A model generated the notes under the pieces. That model saw only the letters and a list, made by a program, of their open reading frames with translations, had not been told where the DNA came from and did not search any database. Below, piece after piece: positions 10,637 to 21,569 of a stretch of DNA of 64,000 nt; the stretch's first letter is position 1, and every line of letters starts with the position of its first letter. Source of the stretch: Caenorhabditis remanei (lineage: Eukaryota; Nematoda; Chromadorea; Rhabditida; Rhabditidae); NCBI RefSeq assembly GCF_010183535.1, contig NC_071332.1:62001-126000 (forward strand), in the 5' to 3' direction. Both the position numbers and the translations under genes were made by a program.

Positions 10637-12931
10637 TTATTCGTCTCCAGCCTTGCTCTTCTTCTTCTTTTTCGGCTTTGGAGCATCCTCGTCAACTTCA
10701 GCTTCAGCACCAGTTGCACCAGCAGCTTCCTCTGCAAGACGCTTGGCCTTCTTGGCAGCCTTCTTCTTCTTCTTGACGACCTAGAATTAAAAATTGTAAA
10801 GCATGTCTAATACGAAAACAAAGAACCTTCTCTTTGACTTCAACTGCGGCTTCCTCTGCCTCCTTCATCACGTCGATATTCTTCTTTGGCACTGTTCCAG
10901 AAGTGAAGTACTCGAGTCTGTCTTCAACTTGTTGACGAAGGAACTCTCCGTATGTGGAAACTGGAGTATCCGAGAAGCAATCGACACGAGCAGCGATTGA
11001 GCATTTGTTAGCGAGATATCTCGAAACGCGTCCCTTGTTCTTGGTTCCGGCCTTTCCAATGAAGCTGGAGTGGAAAAGAAGTCCGTACTTTGGTGTGTTA
11101 GCTGAAAATGTGACCCTTTCAGAAAAATCATGAATTCTTAGAACCAGAATCCAGCGAATGTATTCTTCAGTGGAGAATTATTTCGCATGCAAGCTAAACG
11201 GCCAAATTAACGTCATTCACCCGCATTAAATACATGCCTAAACCTAGTAAAATCTTTCATTCAGCGTGACTTACATCTAGTCTTCAAAGCACGGAACAAA
11301 GCCTTCTCGGCTCCAAGAATCTGAACAGTGGATGCTGGATATTTGGCCAAGTTGGTGAGGGATCCGGCGTGAGAGATGAGACGAGCTCCGACTTGTTCTC
11401 CAATCAAAGCGCTAAGCGATGGAGCGCAGTGATCCATACGATCCTTGATGTACTCATGAAGTTGTCCTCTGTACTCCATGAGGGAAGAGACACGAGCGGC
11501 GAATCTCTTGATGTTCTCAAGATCAAGGTCAGAAATGTCCATTCCCATGGATGTTCTGGCAGCCTCGATAATCTGGGCAGTCTTCTCGGTGTCGTTGTCA
11601 AGGATCTCTGAAAAATGAACACTATGCTTTCATAATACGGATTGAGTGTGGGACACACATAGTGACCGAAAACATCAAAACATTCCCGGTGTCTGGTTGT
11701 CTCTTTTCTTTACCTCACGTTTTACTAGTGAACATAACAAACAGCTAGTCCCCCGGCTTATAAGTGAGGTGAAAGTAATACGCTCAATGATTCTAGCAAC
11801 TACTCACCAAGAATCTCGTTTTCGAGGTTCTCATTCTCAGACATCTTGTTTCTATCGAGGATGGCGACGGCAAGACGTGCGTACTTGTACTGGTCTGGAG
11901 CCAAGCGGAAGAGCTCTGGATAATGGTATGAGTACCATTCACGGATTCTCATTCCGAACAAGTTGATATCCTTGTCAAGTTGATCGAGGAGGGCGATCGA
12001 TTGAATGACCATGTTGTCGACACGGTGAACATCGAATTTAACCTGGCAATACGTCTATTAAGGGAAAGAGCGCAAACGAAGTACGCACCTTCGAGCGAGA
12101 GTAACTATGACCAAGAGAAAGCTGAGCTTTCGATAAGGAGTGATGTGGGAGATTTTTAGCCAAGCGTTCAAAATGGACACGAGTACCACGAAGAATCTGA
12201 ACTCAATAATAGGAGGATATCGTCATCGGTAAGAGATTCTCATGAACTCCAGTGAGTTCAATTCGAATCCAAAATTTACCTCGGTAATCACACCACCGAA
12301 GACAAGCTTCAGGTCTGGGAACGCTTCGGTAAGCGAACCCGCAAGTTTCGAGTCATTGATTCCAAGCACAACGTGTTTTTTCTTTTTTGGCAAAGACTTT
12401 TGAAGAAAGTTAGTGAGATCAGAATGAGCGAGACCTAAGAAACTAAAATTTAGATTGCCACATCACACCTTACTGGTCACCGGTTACCTTCAGAGATTGA
12501 GTTGCAGTTCTCCAATGCAGCTTCAGTGTTCTTGAATGGATCGAATGAAGCGAGCTCGATAATCTGCGAGAACTTGTATCCGTCAGCATGAGCGGCATCG
12601 ACCTGTAAAAGAACAAGAGAGTTGATTACCATTCTTAGAAGTAAACCTAGAATAGGTGATTTTTATTAATGTGGGACACACATAGTGACCGAAAACATCA
12701 AAACATCCCCGGTGTCTGGTTGTCTCTATGATTTTCCTCACGTTTTACTAGTGAACTTAGCAAAGACTAGTCCCCCGGCTTATAAGTGAGGAAATTCTTA
12801 GGACTGCAAGACGTGAAACCCGAAATATTTACCTCTTGGACGATGAGACCAGCATCTTCAAACTCCTTAACCTTCATGAGAGCATAGCCAGCCGCATGCT
12901 CGTAGAGCACGAAGTGTGGCACTTCCGACAT
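10637..12931 (-). CDS. nol-56: NOP56 box C/D snoRNP core protein (487 aa)
   Basis: Eight exons: 12931-12833, 12602-12488, 12434-12280, 12196-12089, 12042-11808, 11607-11275, 11101-10827 and 10780-10637. All phases agree. The protein starts [16 protein letters not shown] (Nop5 N-terminal domain). It continues with the coiled-coil linker and the RNA-binding Nop domain, including [40 protein letters not shown] and RALKTR; NOP58 would read differently here. A Lys-rich tail ends [14 protein letters not shown]56 works with NOP58, fibrillarin and SNU13 in 2'-O-methylation of rRNA in the nucleolus. Two introns (11274-11608 and 12603-12832, in which exons 1-2 and 5-6 are separated) carry H/ACA snoRNA candidates. 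A TTTTTTAG acceptor 11 nt before the ATG may be a trans-splice site. Confidence 0.96.
11644..11770 (-). ncRNA. H/ACA snoRNA candidate A, in nol-56 intron 5
   Basis: It lies in the sense orientation inside the intron between nol-56 exons 5 and 6. On the minus strand it begins CCTCACTTATAAGCCGGGGG. A first hairpin closes with CCTCAC/GTGAGG and has an inner ACTAGC/T stem region. Next comes the hinge box AGACAA (ANANNA), then a second hairpin closed by GACAC/GTGTC, then CCACA with ACA exactly three nucleotides (CTC) from the inferred 3' end. This is the H/ACA architecture. A closely related copy in another intron of the same gene supports a conserved RNA. Such RNAs guide pseudouridylation; I did not assign a target. 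Confidence 0.75.
12667..12791 (-). ncRNA. H/ACA snoRNA candidate B, in nol-56 intron 1
   Basis: A paralogue of the element at 11644-11770, also sense to the host gene. Both hairpins, the AGACAA hinge and the GTGTGTCCCACA end are conserved, with ACA followed by TTA at the inferred 3' end. Differences cluster in the first loop (GTCTTTGCTAAG versus GCTGTTTGTTATG) and in the linker just before the hinge. Stems and the GATGTTTTGATGTTTTCGG region are kept. This is the substitution pattern expected of structured RNA. Confidence 0.75.
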
Positions 12932-13451
12932 GGTGTAACAACCTAAAAAAGGAAATTTGCGAGTTTATCCTAAAAAATAGATGAAAAAAGCAAAAGACAG
13001 CGCTCTAGATAAAATCTGTCCAAAGAAAAAACCATTTTCTATCAAACCTTCTGAAATTAGACCCCATTCTACAGAAAAAAATCAATAAAAACAAGAAAAT
13101 AGGCCGAGAAAAAAAGAAACAACACCAATCGTGGAATTGGCGGGAGTCGCACAAACCATTGTCGTGTCGAGACCTACGCGCATAAATGCGTGTGCCTTTA
13201 AACATTGTGTACTCCTCTCGGACAAGCGGTGTACTCCTCTCGGACACCGATGAACGGAGGCAAACAGCGTTACGGGTCTTATCGACGGGTAGAAGTATGG
13301 AATCGATTCAAACTTGTGAAAGACAATTTAAAAAAGTAATTTTGTAAATGATTTATTGAGATTTAGGGAATTTATAGTGATCACAATGCAAAAAGGGTTA
13401 AAAAGAAGCAAAAAGAAGCAAAAAGAGGGAAACCAGAAAATATACAGATAT
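12932..13451. other. Intergenic: nol-56 promoter and slu-7 3' flank
   Basis: Both neighbours are on the minus strand and 520 bp apart, too far for a typical nematode operon. The stretch holds a tandem pair of a 17-bp motif (annotated separately) and a TCGTGTCGAGACCTACGCGC segment near 13160-13185 that resembles a common dispersed Caenorhabditis sequence. Confidence 0.5.
13207..13245 (-). promoter_or_regulatory. Tandem 17-bp motif upstream of nol-56
   Basis: GTCCGAGAGGAGTACAC (minus-strand reading) occurs at 13223-13207 and 13245-13229, 22 bp apart, about 280-315 bp upstream of the nol-56 ATG. Sixteen of its bases occur again upstream of slu-7 at 15757-15772. Exact sharing between two RNA-processing genes suggests a regulatory site or a small promoter-associated repeat. 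Confidence 0.5.
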
Positions 13452-15523
13452 TTATTTAGTATGTTTCTTCTCGAACTTGGAATTCATGTAAGCAGCCATC
13501 GGATCAGCCGAATGTACACTCGTCATTCGGTACGCTTCCATCTCCTTTTCAGTGGGCGCAGTATTGGAGTAGTCAGTGTTATACTTTCGTCCGCGGTCAC
13601 CCTGAAAACAGACAGTTTAGTGAAAAGACAATATTTGCAGAATAGTTACCTCTTTAGCAGCTTTCAACCCTTCCGCCTTCTCTCGTTTCGCCTTTTTCAG
13701 CGCTTTGCGCATCTCCTCATCGGAATCGGAATCCGAGTCGCTGCTGCCAGAAGAGGAGTTACTGTCATCATCCGAATCACCACGATGACGTCTCTTTCTT
13801 TTTCCCAACTTTGCCTTCTTTCTTCCGCGCTTCTCACGATTCTTGTCACGACGTCGTTGCTCCCGCTCTCTTCGCTCTTTCTCCAACTGTCGTTCCTTTT
13901 CTCTTTCCTTTTGCTTTTCTTCGTCGTCACTGGATGGTGTAGGTGATCTCTTCTCCGTCTCCTCATCTTCTTCTTTCTCTTCTTCATCATCGCTTTTCTC
14001 TTCCTTAATTTCCTCTTTCACAACTTCTTCTTCTTCCTTAACCACCTCACTTTCCACCATTTTCGGCACCTTGAACACCTCTTCATTTGACGTCGTTGTT
14101 CCCTTCGCAGCACTGGATTCCGCTTCTATTCCTTGTTTTCCTGTGCAATACGAGTTTCTCACAAACTGATGACAACACGCGTATCCCCAGTTGCCCTCTC
14201 TCCAGAAACTTCCAAATACGGACGTGTGGTTTTGCGGGTAGATATCTTCTTTGAAGCGAGAGCTGATTGCCGCTCGTTCCTTGCCCTTGATCACTTTTCC
14301 CTTTCTATTATACTCGATGTATGATTCGGTTTGAGCGAGAAGAAGCTCATCGGCAGGACGTTCCATGTGCTCACCACCCCCGTACTTGTCGAGCAACTCC
14401 TTCTGTGTTTCACTTTTCAACGTGGATTTTCCCTTCTCGTACTCCTTTTTCAACGCCTCCAATTTCGTCGGTTCAGCAATAGAATGAGCATAAACTCCAC
14501 CACGAGTAGCTTGCCAAGCGAACACTTGTGCCTCATTCGCAGCTGTCACTTCTCCAGAGTAACGAACGAAATTGTCACCGGAGAAACGCGCAGCCTCCAG
14601 CTCTTTTCCAGCCACACCGGCAAACGGATTTTCACGCATAGAACGAGATTTCGGGTCGTAGTACGGCGAATTTTCAGCAAGATTGTACAGATATTTCGCA
14701 GTGTCTTCTCGAATTCTCAAATTTCTAACAGTAATTCTAGTCCGAGAGTCCATATCAACAGATACTCCAGCCATATCTGCATCTTCTGCGTACATATCCT
14801 CGTCTTTTGGTGCTCCCTCTTCAACAGTTGGTTCCACTTCTCCCTCTTTCATCTCATGCTCCTTCACAATCTTCCTCGCCTCTTCCAAGTGCTCATAATC
14901 TTCGATTACTTGCTTATGAGTTGCCGGATCATAACCATTCCAACGATCACGCTTCGCATCAAAGTCTAGTGCCAATTTGGGCTGAACGTAGTCGTCTTCC
15001 GCAATATTATCATTCGTTTCTCTGAAATATATCGATTTGCGAGATATTTCCCTTTGAACTCACTTTGCGTTCGATTTTCTCGGTCTATCGAAACAATCTC
15101 TCTTCTGATGACCCATGGCTCCACAATTCTCGCAAGCACCTTTTCGAAACTTCGTCGCAGACTTTCCAGTCGTTCCTTTCTGATACCATTCGTGAATCTG
15201 TGTCATCTTTTTCTGCCGTTCTTCGTGTGGTCTCTGATGTTTCAAAGTGGGCCCCTCACTGGGAACATACCACGGGTTTTGAGAAATGAACATTGGGATA
15301 TGAGGGTTGATATCACGTCCTGTTTGAACATCAACCATGGCTGGAGCTGTACCGGCTTTTCGATCTTCCTAAAATTAATAGTTTACACTTTGTTCGTTTC
15401 TTTGAATAGTCTCACTTCTAACTGACGGTCTCGTTGAACTTCTGCTTTCGACTTCTTATCTGCCAGAGATCCCTGTTGTCGATGCAGTGCCGACGGCGGC
15501 AGATTTTGTTTGTAAGACGCCAT
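13452..15523 (-). CDS. slu-7: Pre-mRNA splicing factor SLU7 (644 aa)
   Basis: Four exons: 15523-15416, 15368-15064, 15021-13650 and 13601-13452, with consistent phases. Residues 115-128 form the single CCHC zinc knuckle [14 protein letters not shown] typical of SLU7. It is preceded by [20 protein letters not shown] and followed by [11 protein letters not shown], both family hallmarks. A long charged Glu/Lys/Ser/Arg stretch lies near the C-terminus. SLU7 acts in the second step of splicing, helping 3' splice-site choice in the nucleus. The start is set by ATGGCGTCTTACAAAC, seven bases after a TTTCAG that could be the trans-splice acceptor. Antisense and other-frame open frames over exon 3 come from its low-complexity codons. 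Confidence 0.95.
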
Positions 15524-16164
15524 TTCGGTGTCTGAAACTCAAAAATTTTAGAAATTAGAAATGTAAAGGGCTGAAAAGAAAACATAACGAATTCAATGAA
15601 TCAGATAAGACAGTTGTGAAATAAAATACGCATAATAATATCTCAAGGTATCAAACTTTATTAATTTCACAAAAAAAACTCAAAAAACTCCTTTACAAAC
15701 ACAAAATATGTAAATCGAAGAGACAAAGCGAGTGGTATCGTTTCGTAAATACTTTATCCGAGAGGAGTACACGGAGTGGTGGCCGAGGGCGAAATGTCGG
15801 CCGCATGGTGAAAAAATGCGCGGTTGTTCAAAAAGAATTAATATAATTTTTCGTATTTTCATCAAAATACTAGAAATTAGAGACTTTACCATTACATTTA
15901 TTTAAATTAATGTTTTAGATTAAAACTAATTCAAATTTTCAATATTTTTATTACTAGCGTCCTTCACAAATTGCGCCCAGCTTCTAAAATTCAGTACCTT
16001 CTTGAATGCCAACATTTAAGAGTCAATTTATTTCTTTTTTAGTGAAATAAAGAAGAAATTCAACGAGGGAGCCAAGAAATATTGATAAAAATGTAAGAGA
16101 TCAGACCATATTTGTGTCGTGGAAAACAAAAAAAATCAATAATAATACAAATTTATTTATTTAT
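15524..16164. other. Intergenic: slu-7 promoter and ceeh-2 3' flank
   Basis: A 640-bp AT-rich stretch with the shared 16-bp motif at 15757-15772. A GC-rich patch follows it (GGTGGCCGAGGGCGAAATGT and GGCCGC). I see no RNA gene or open frame with supporting features. Confidence 0.45.
15757..15772 (+). promoter_or_regulatory. Shared 16-bp motif upstream of slu-7
   Basis: TCCGAGAGGAGTACAC on the plus strand matches the tandem motif upstream of nol-56 exactly. It lies about 235-250 bp upstream of the slu-7 ATG. Relative to transcription it is in the opposite orientation to the nol-56 copies. Confidence 0.45.
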
Positions 16165-17829
16165 TTACAGATGAGATTTAAACTCGTTCAAATTCTCAGA
16201 AACTCTATAATTGTCTTCCTTCATGAACTGCTCCATGTAGGCATTGACGAGCTCTGGTTGATCTTGTTGAACCCAGTGAGATGCTCCACGGATCATTTGA
16301 ACGCGGCCGTTTCGGCAGAACTGAATATTTTCAAACTTTTATAAAAATCTAATTTTTGGAAATTACTTTAACAGACAATTCTGCTCCTCTTTTATCCAAA
16401 AACTCGTCTTCATCTCCCCATAAAATCAATACTTTCGGTTGAACTACCACTAGTTTTCGTGGTATCGAAGGAGCATTGAATAGGTCACGATAGTAATTTA
16501 GTGGTCCAGTTGTGCCTCCTGGTTGACTGAATACATGTTTCCACGCCAACATATCCTCGTCTGTGAAGTTTTGAGAGTTTCGAATTCCCGCCTTCTTCCC
16601 TCTGAACATCGCCTCCAACATTCTCATTTTATTGGATCTCATTGCGATTTCAGGGATATATTGAGATTGGAACAAGTAGATATACCAACTCTTCTCTCTC
16701 TGCTCCTTACTTATTTTGTATGCTTCATAGAAGGCAATCGGATGTGGAACATTACAGATAATCAGACGATCGATGAGGTTTTCATGGAGCATCGCTACTC
16801 TCCAACAGATCATAGCACCCCAATCATGAGCTGCGAGAGTGACTTTTTTGAGTCCAAGAGTTTCGATGAATTGGCGAATGTCATCGATAAGAAGGCTCAT
16901 GTTGTAGTTGGAGATTCCAGATGGGCGGTCTGTGGTGTTGTATCCACGCATGTCGATAGCGATGCATCTGAAAATTTTTTTCAAAATTGATGGGGTTTGT
17001 AACAAACTTTTGTTAAGCATGTACAGTACCGGTCAAAAGGTTGTGAACTTTGACCGTTTTCAGTTGAAATTGTCCAACTTTGAGAGCGTGTCATGGTATT
17101 ACTGATTGTCCCACAGAAAATGTTTTTAATGGATCATACAGATCATAAGTAGAGCTCCATTTTTGTAGTTGACAACTTTTTTGTACGGACGCTTCTAAAA
17201 GAGTTACATATCGACAAAGTAATTTCTCCCTCAAATCGACCAACTTCAGTCAAAAGTAGTGCGATCGTCTAAAAATGACCATAACTCTCTTGGGAGTGCC
17301 GGAACAAAAAAGTTGTCAACTACAAAAATGAAGCTATACCTATTGTTTTTTATAATACATTATAAACCTACTTGATGGGACAATCAGAATTACCATGGCA
17401 CACCCTCAAAGTTGGACAGATTCACCTAAAACGGCTAAAAAGTTTACAACCATCTGTCCAAGATCCAAGAAACATCTAGTTTTGATACCTTTTGTGAGAA
17501 AAATCACTAAAAACATACCTATGCGTTCGTTTAAAATACTCCAACTGAAATCTCCATGAATACCAAAACTCTGGAAATCCATGAACCATCAGAAGAACCT
17601 CTCCATCCACTGGTCCTTCCTCAACATAGTGCATTCGAATATCTTTCAACTGAACATACTTGTGATTCCAATTCTTCAAACATTCCGGTTCTGGATACAC
17701 GTATTCCACGAAATAATCCTTTCCTTTCGTCATCCATTTCCATGTCAAGGTGAGTAGAGCTCCACTAGTATATAGGTATTGTCTCCATGTTACATACACA
17801 ACAGTGAGTAGATCACGAAAAACACCCAT
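16165..17829 (-). CDS. ceeh-2: Soluble-type epoxide hydrolase (355 aa)
   Basis: Three exons: 17829-17519, 16967-16367 and 16320-16165. The alpha/beta-hydrolase fold is complete: the oxyanion motif HGFPEFW at residues 83-89, the nucleophile Asp152 in HDWG, the acid region WGDEDEFLDKRG, and the catalytic His in GASHWVQQDQP near the C-terminus. An N-terminal hydrophobic stretch precedes the fold. These enzymes open epoxides, including fatty-acid epoxides, to diols. The 355-residue length and neighbours fit CEEH-2. Intron 1 (551 bp) holds a MITE-like element. Confidence 0.93.
17020..17462. mobile_element. Inverted-repeat (MITE-like) element, family 1
   Basis: Inside ceeh-2 intron 1. Outer arms are inverted (ACTTTGAGAGCGTGTCATGG on the left, CATGGCACACCCTCAAAGTT on the right). 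Inner arms are TTTTTGTAGTTGACAACTTT and AAAAAGTTGTCAACTACAAA. It is related to the element at 9055-9350 and has no coding capacity. Confidence 0.75.
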
Positions 17830-18666
17830 TAAGAAATAAAAAAAAACTGATAAATAAAGAAGACAGAGGGGTTATCAGTAGTGTGAGATAGAAAGAGACG
17901 TGGGAGGTCAGAGAGAGAGAGAGACTCCAATGTAGTTAAAAACGAGTGACATTTCAGCTTGGTATGGAAAACAATGGAAATAAGCTAGAAATGCTAGAAA
18001 TAAGAATCTGAACCCATCAATTTCGTCTTGATTCCGGAGTGAAGTTTCAAGTGGGCGGAGTCAGTTTGCTTGAAAAGTATTAGCACGGCACGTGCCTTAC
18101 AACCGCGCTCTACAGAAACCGAAGAAAATGTTGTGCGAAATTGAGAGACTCCGCAAAAATGAGACATTTTTCTAGGGCATTTCGGTGGAGCGCAGTTGTA
18201 AGAACTGTGTCCAGCTTATATAGTGAGGGGCGGAGCCCGGTGCTTCGAGTGCTCAATCAGCATGTCCTCGAAATGCTCATGAATGAAAATGTACTGTTAC
18301 ACAGTTTGAAAAGAAATCTGAATCCATGACGTCTTCAGGTATCTTCTGACGAATCAGTTATCACACACACAGACAGAAAGACACAAATTAGCTGAACCCA
18401 TTACACTATCTCTTTTTGTTCTCATGACACAACGATCTTCATTTGTTGCCTCTTCTTCTTTTTGAAGAAGAAGAGAAAACTTTTGTTATTTTTCGTTTTT
18501 TTTCCCGAGACGCAAATCGCTTATGAGGTCTCTAAGCGGAGAGACAGTCGACCTATTTAGATTTCCGCAAAAAGCTTGTTTTGTTTTGAAATGGACTTCG
18601 GCTTCTGCTAATGCTTTTGCTAATAGTTTTCCACTGTTCTCATTTATTTCTTCATAGGGGTGTTCA
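17830..18666. other. Divergent intergenic region ceeh-2 / ttll-15
   Basis: Contains GA-rich runs near 17890-17930, two GGGCGGAG-type patches (about 18054 and 18229) and an inverted repeat with arms CTTACAACCGCGCTCTACAG (about 18097) and GGAGCGCAGTTGTAAG (about 18187). A related inverted repeat lies in the DUF229 gene intron near 62350. The region must hold promoters for both flanking genes. Confidence 0.5.
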
Positions 18667-20556
18667 ATGGGTCCCTGGGATTCGAAAATATGGATTGGAG
18701 TACTGGTTATTGCTGTTCTGACGATTGATTTCAACTTTGAAGGCAGGATTGGATCATTTTTTGATTTTAGGTAGGATTAAAAAACGTGTTTTTCCCCAAA
18801 ATCATTTTTCCAGATTCCGCACTTCACATTTCACCAAATCCAGTCCATTTATTGTAAAAGATGAGGAAAATATTCAAAAATCAACATCAGAAGACACGAG
18901 ACCAGTGGCCATTGTCACCGGCAGTTATGATAATGTAAGATTCAAAGAAGCGCTCTTTAGAAAACTTCATTTCCAGGCTCACACTGGTCATATGACTCAT
19001 ATCAGAGAGATGTTCGAGCATACCGGATATCGAATTGTGACTAAAAATGAATTGAGTCTCGACACGAAATGGGATGTGATGTGGCATCATGAGTATAGTT
19101 TCACTCAGGAGCCGTTCAAGACACTGATAAAAAATGCTTCTCCTAATCAGATAGTAAATCATGTTCCCGGATCTGGGTATTATACGAGTAAAGTGAGTAG
19201 AAAATTCGCTCCATGGTACTCGTGCACTACCGTTTCAGCCTGAAACTTTCAGGTCCAACTGGCTACCTCGAATCTTGCTATTGGAGTTCCGAAAGCTTTC
19301 CAGCTACCACAAGAAAAAGAGCAACTTCTGGAGTATGCAGAGAAGAATCCAGATGTTTTATGGGTTCAGAAGGATAATACTCATAGGTGAGCCTTTTTTG
19401 AATTTAGTCCTTCTTCACGATTCTTTTTGTACAGAAATATCAAAATCCGAACAATCGGCGGCATGGATCTAGGCAAGAACAACTCATTCGTGCAGAAATT
19501 TGTAGATAACCCGCTTCTTATTGATAACCGGTAAGTCTAGAAGGCTTTTTTTTTGTAATCCAAGTTGGATTATCCAAACAATTTCAGAAAATTCGACATT
19601 GGAATCTATACAGTAGTCACTTCGCTTCTCCCTCTTCGTGTTTATATTTATGACGGTGACGTCCTGATTAGGTATCTCTGAAAATCGGAAAAACAATGTT
19701 TGTTTTTCTATCACAAATTTCCAGATTTTGCCCGGAAGATTATCACCCATTCGATATAGAGAATGTGGATAAATATGTGGTTGGCGATGACTACACTCCG
19801 ATTTGGGAGATTAAATCATTGGAGAAATACTTCAACACGCAGATGATGAGCTTCAGAAGTACTATTGATTCGTTTGTTGGAGTGCAGGGGAAGGATCCGA
19901 GTGTTATTTGGCAGCAGATCAGGAATATTATCGGAGAAGTTTTCCGAACGCAGCAGACAAAAATGTTGCTGAATTTGGAAAGTTTGAAGTTGAAACCGAA
20001 ATATTTCGAGTTGAGTCGATTTGATTTCGTGGTGGATGAGGAATTGAAAGTTTTCTTGATGGAAGCTAATATGTCGCCAAATCTCTCTTCCGGACATTTC
20101 AAACAGAACCAAATTTTATACGAGAAAGTTCTAATGAATATTTTCTCATTGATTGGAATTTCAAAGCAATTTACAACTGAAGCCGAGAATCAGTTTAGGT
20201 GAGTTTCTTTTAGCCAAATTAAAAAAAAAACATTTAAAAAATTTGTCCGTTTCAGTTCCCGCATACCCGATCAAAATCCTCTTGTCAACTCGCGTGATGT
20301 CAATCTTCCCCTGAAATTCTGTGTGGAAAACAAATGTGAATCATGTGACGAGGCACCGGAATGTCAGCTTTGCGGCCACTGTATGAGCAAGGAAACGAGA
20401 AAAATATTAGAGCATACTTACATAGAACATACGAATCGCCGACAGATGAGACGGATAGAATTCGATTATGAAAATCATCAACCGCTGACGAAAGAAGACC
20501 ATCTGCTAGCACTTTGGTTGCGGACAAAGTGCCAGCTGGATCATACTTGGTGTTAA
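18667..20556 (+). CDS. ttll-15: Tubulin tyrosine ligase-like protein (509 aa)
   Basis: Eight exons: 18667-18770, 18814-18934, 18977-19192, 19253-19386, 19435-19530, 19588-19671, 19725-20198 and 20256-20556. A membrane segment follows the start (KIWIGVLVIAVLTI), so this is a probable type II membrane or secretory-route protein, unlike most TTLLs. TTL-domain features: LLIDNRKFDIGIYTVVTSLL, PLRVYIYDGDVLIR, and the late ATP/Mg motif EANMSPNLSS. The glycine-rich loop expected after WVQK is replaced by DNTHRNIKIRTIGG, so catalysis may be altered. A Cys cluster lies near the C-terminus. Intron 2 is 42 nt and in frame, so reading through would add 14 residues. Confidence 0.9.
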
Positions 20557-21569
20557 TTCAGCTATTTTTTGAAAACGAATATATAACTACTCAATAGCTT
20601 GATACGAGTGATTTTTCTGAAACTGATATAGAAATACCTGTTGAAACGTTTCCCCCGTTCAAAAATGTTTCTTTTTACCATATTTGCAAATCGGGCCGAA
20701 ACGGGCACGGGGCCTTCGCTTCAAACTGAGTTTTATGAGCTGAAAAATATACCAAAATGCTGATCTCGGCGAGTTCTATCTCTGTGACATACTACGGGCC
20801 GAATAGCGGATCGGTAATGTGCCGCGGGCCGGGCTAGAAAGGCTTTTTTGCGTTTTCGGCCCGCGGCACATTACCGATTCGCCATCCGGCCCGTAATAGG
20901 CGCTGAGATCTACATTTTGGTATATTTTTCAGCTCATAAAACTCAGTTTTAGGCGAGTTACGCGCCGGCCCAGTTTGCAAGTATGGTTTTTCTGAAACCA
21001 ATTTAAAAAATACCTGTTCAAACGTCTCCTCCCGTTCCAAAATGGTTTTTTTAACATTCCGAGCTTTTTAATAAAATAAATTTTACACTTTTACGCATAT
21101 CTTATTGAAATTTCGCGCGAATTTTCTCCACAAAAATCGCGCAATTCCTAAATCCGCTTCAGAATCTCAACGGAAATCGCGCTCCTCCGTGTCAAGGAAA
21201 GACACGCGTACGCAGAGCACGCGACGCGCCGGAACACACTCGATCCGCTCGCTTTTTCTCTTTTTTCGCCTCGTGCCGGCGGCAGCGTCGACCTAATCGA
21301 ATCATTTTTTGTGAGTCTCCCACGAAGCGACGCTATTTCTTTTTATCAACTCTTCCTTATTGATCACTACTCGAGAGAGCATTCACAGTTTTATAGCGAA
21401 ACTTCACGTGAAACGGCGATTTTTTGAATATTTCGCATTTTTCGCTAATTTATCCGTTTCGCAACATGCGAACTCTTGTCTCAGAAATCAAATTGAATTT
21501 TTTCAGCTTTTGCACTCGCTTCATTCGTCAAAATTACTCGAAATAAGATCAGATTCGAGTAATTTAGAA
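20557..21569. other. Intergenic ttll-15 / cash-1
   Basis: Both genes are on the plus strand. The left part holds the GGGCCG inverted-repeat element. The right part (about 21100-21300) is unusually rich in CG-containing words (TTTCGCGCGAATTTTC, CACGCGACGCGCCGG) and is the likely cash-1 promoter. A TTTTTTCAG at about 21506 could be a trans-splice acceptor upstream of the cash-1 ATG. Confidence 0.5.
20607..21054. mobile_element. Inverted-repeat element, family 2, flanked by ~70-bp direct repeats
   Basis: The core (about 20690-20975) is a long imperfect palindrome. Left words GGCGAGTTCTATCTCTGTGA and GGATCGGTAATGTGCCGCGG are mirrored as CGCGGCACATTACCGATTCG and GGCGCTGAGATCTACATTTT. It is flanked by a direct, not inverted, repeat: 20607-20677 and 20984-21054 share ATACCTGTT, AAACGT, CTCCCGTTC-like words in the same orientation. 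A second member sits in cash-1 intron 7. Confidence 0.75.

Noticed and set aside
13005..13247. 80-codon minus-strand frame upstream of nol-56
   Set aside because: It is built from the tandem 17-bp motif and a dispersed repeat; no signal, domain or splice logic.
13697..14975. Long plus-strand and alternative minus-strand frames over slu-7
   Set aside because: They mirror the low-complexity charged region of slu-7 exon 3, whose own frame carries clear SLU7 sequence.
10637..15523. nol-56 and slu-7 as one operon
   Set aside because: The 520-bp gap is longer than the usual 100-bp operon spacing, and each gene has its own upstream copy of a shared motif.
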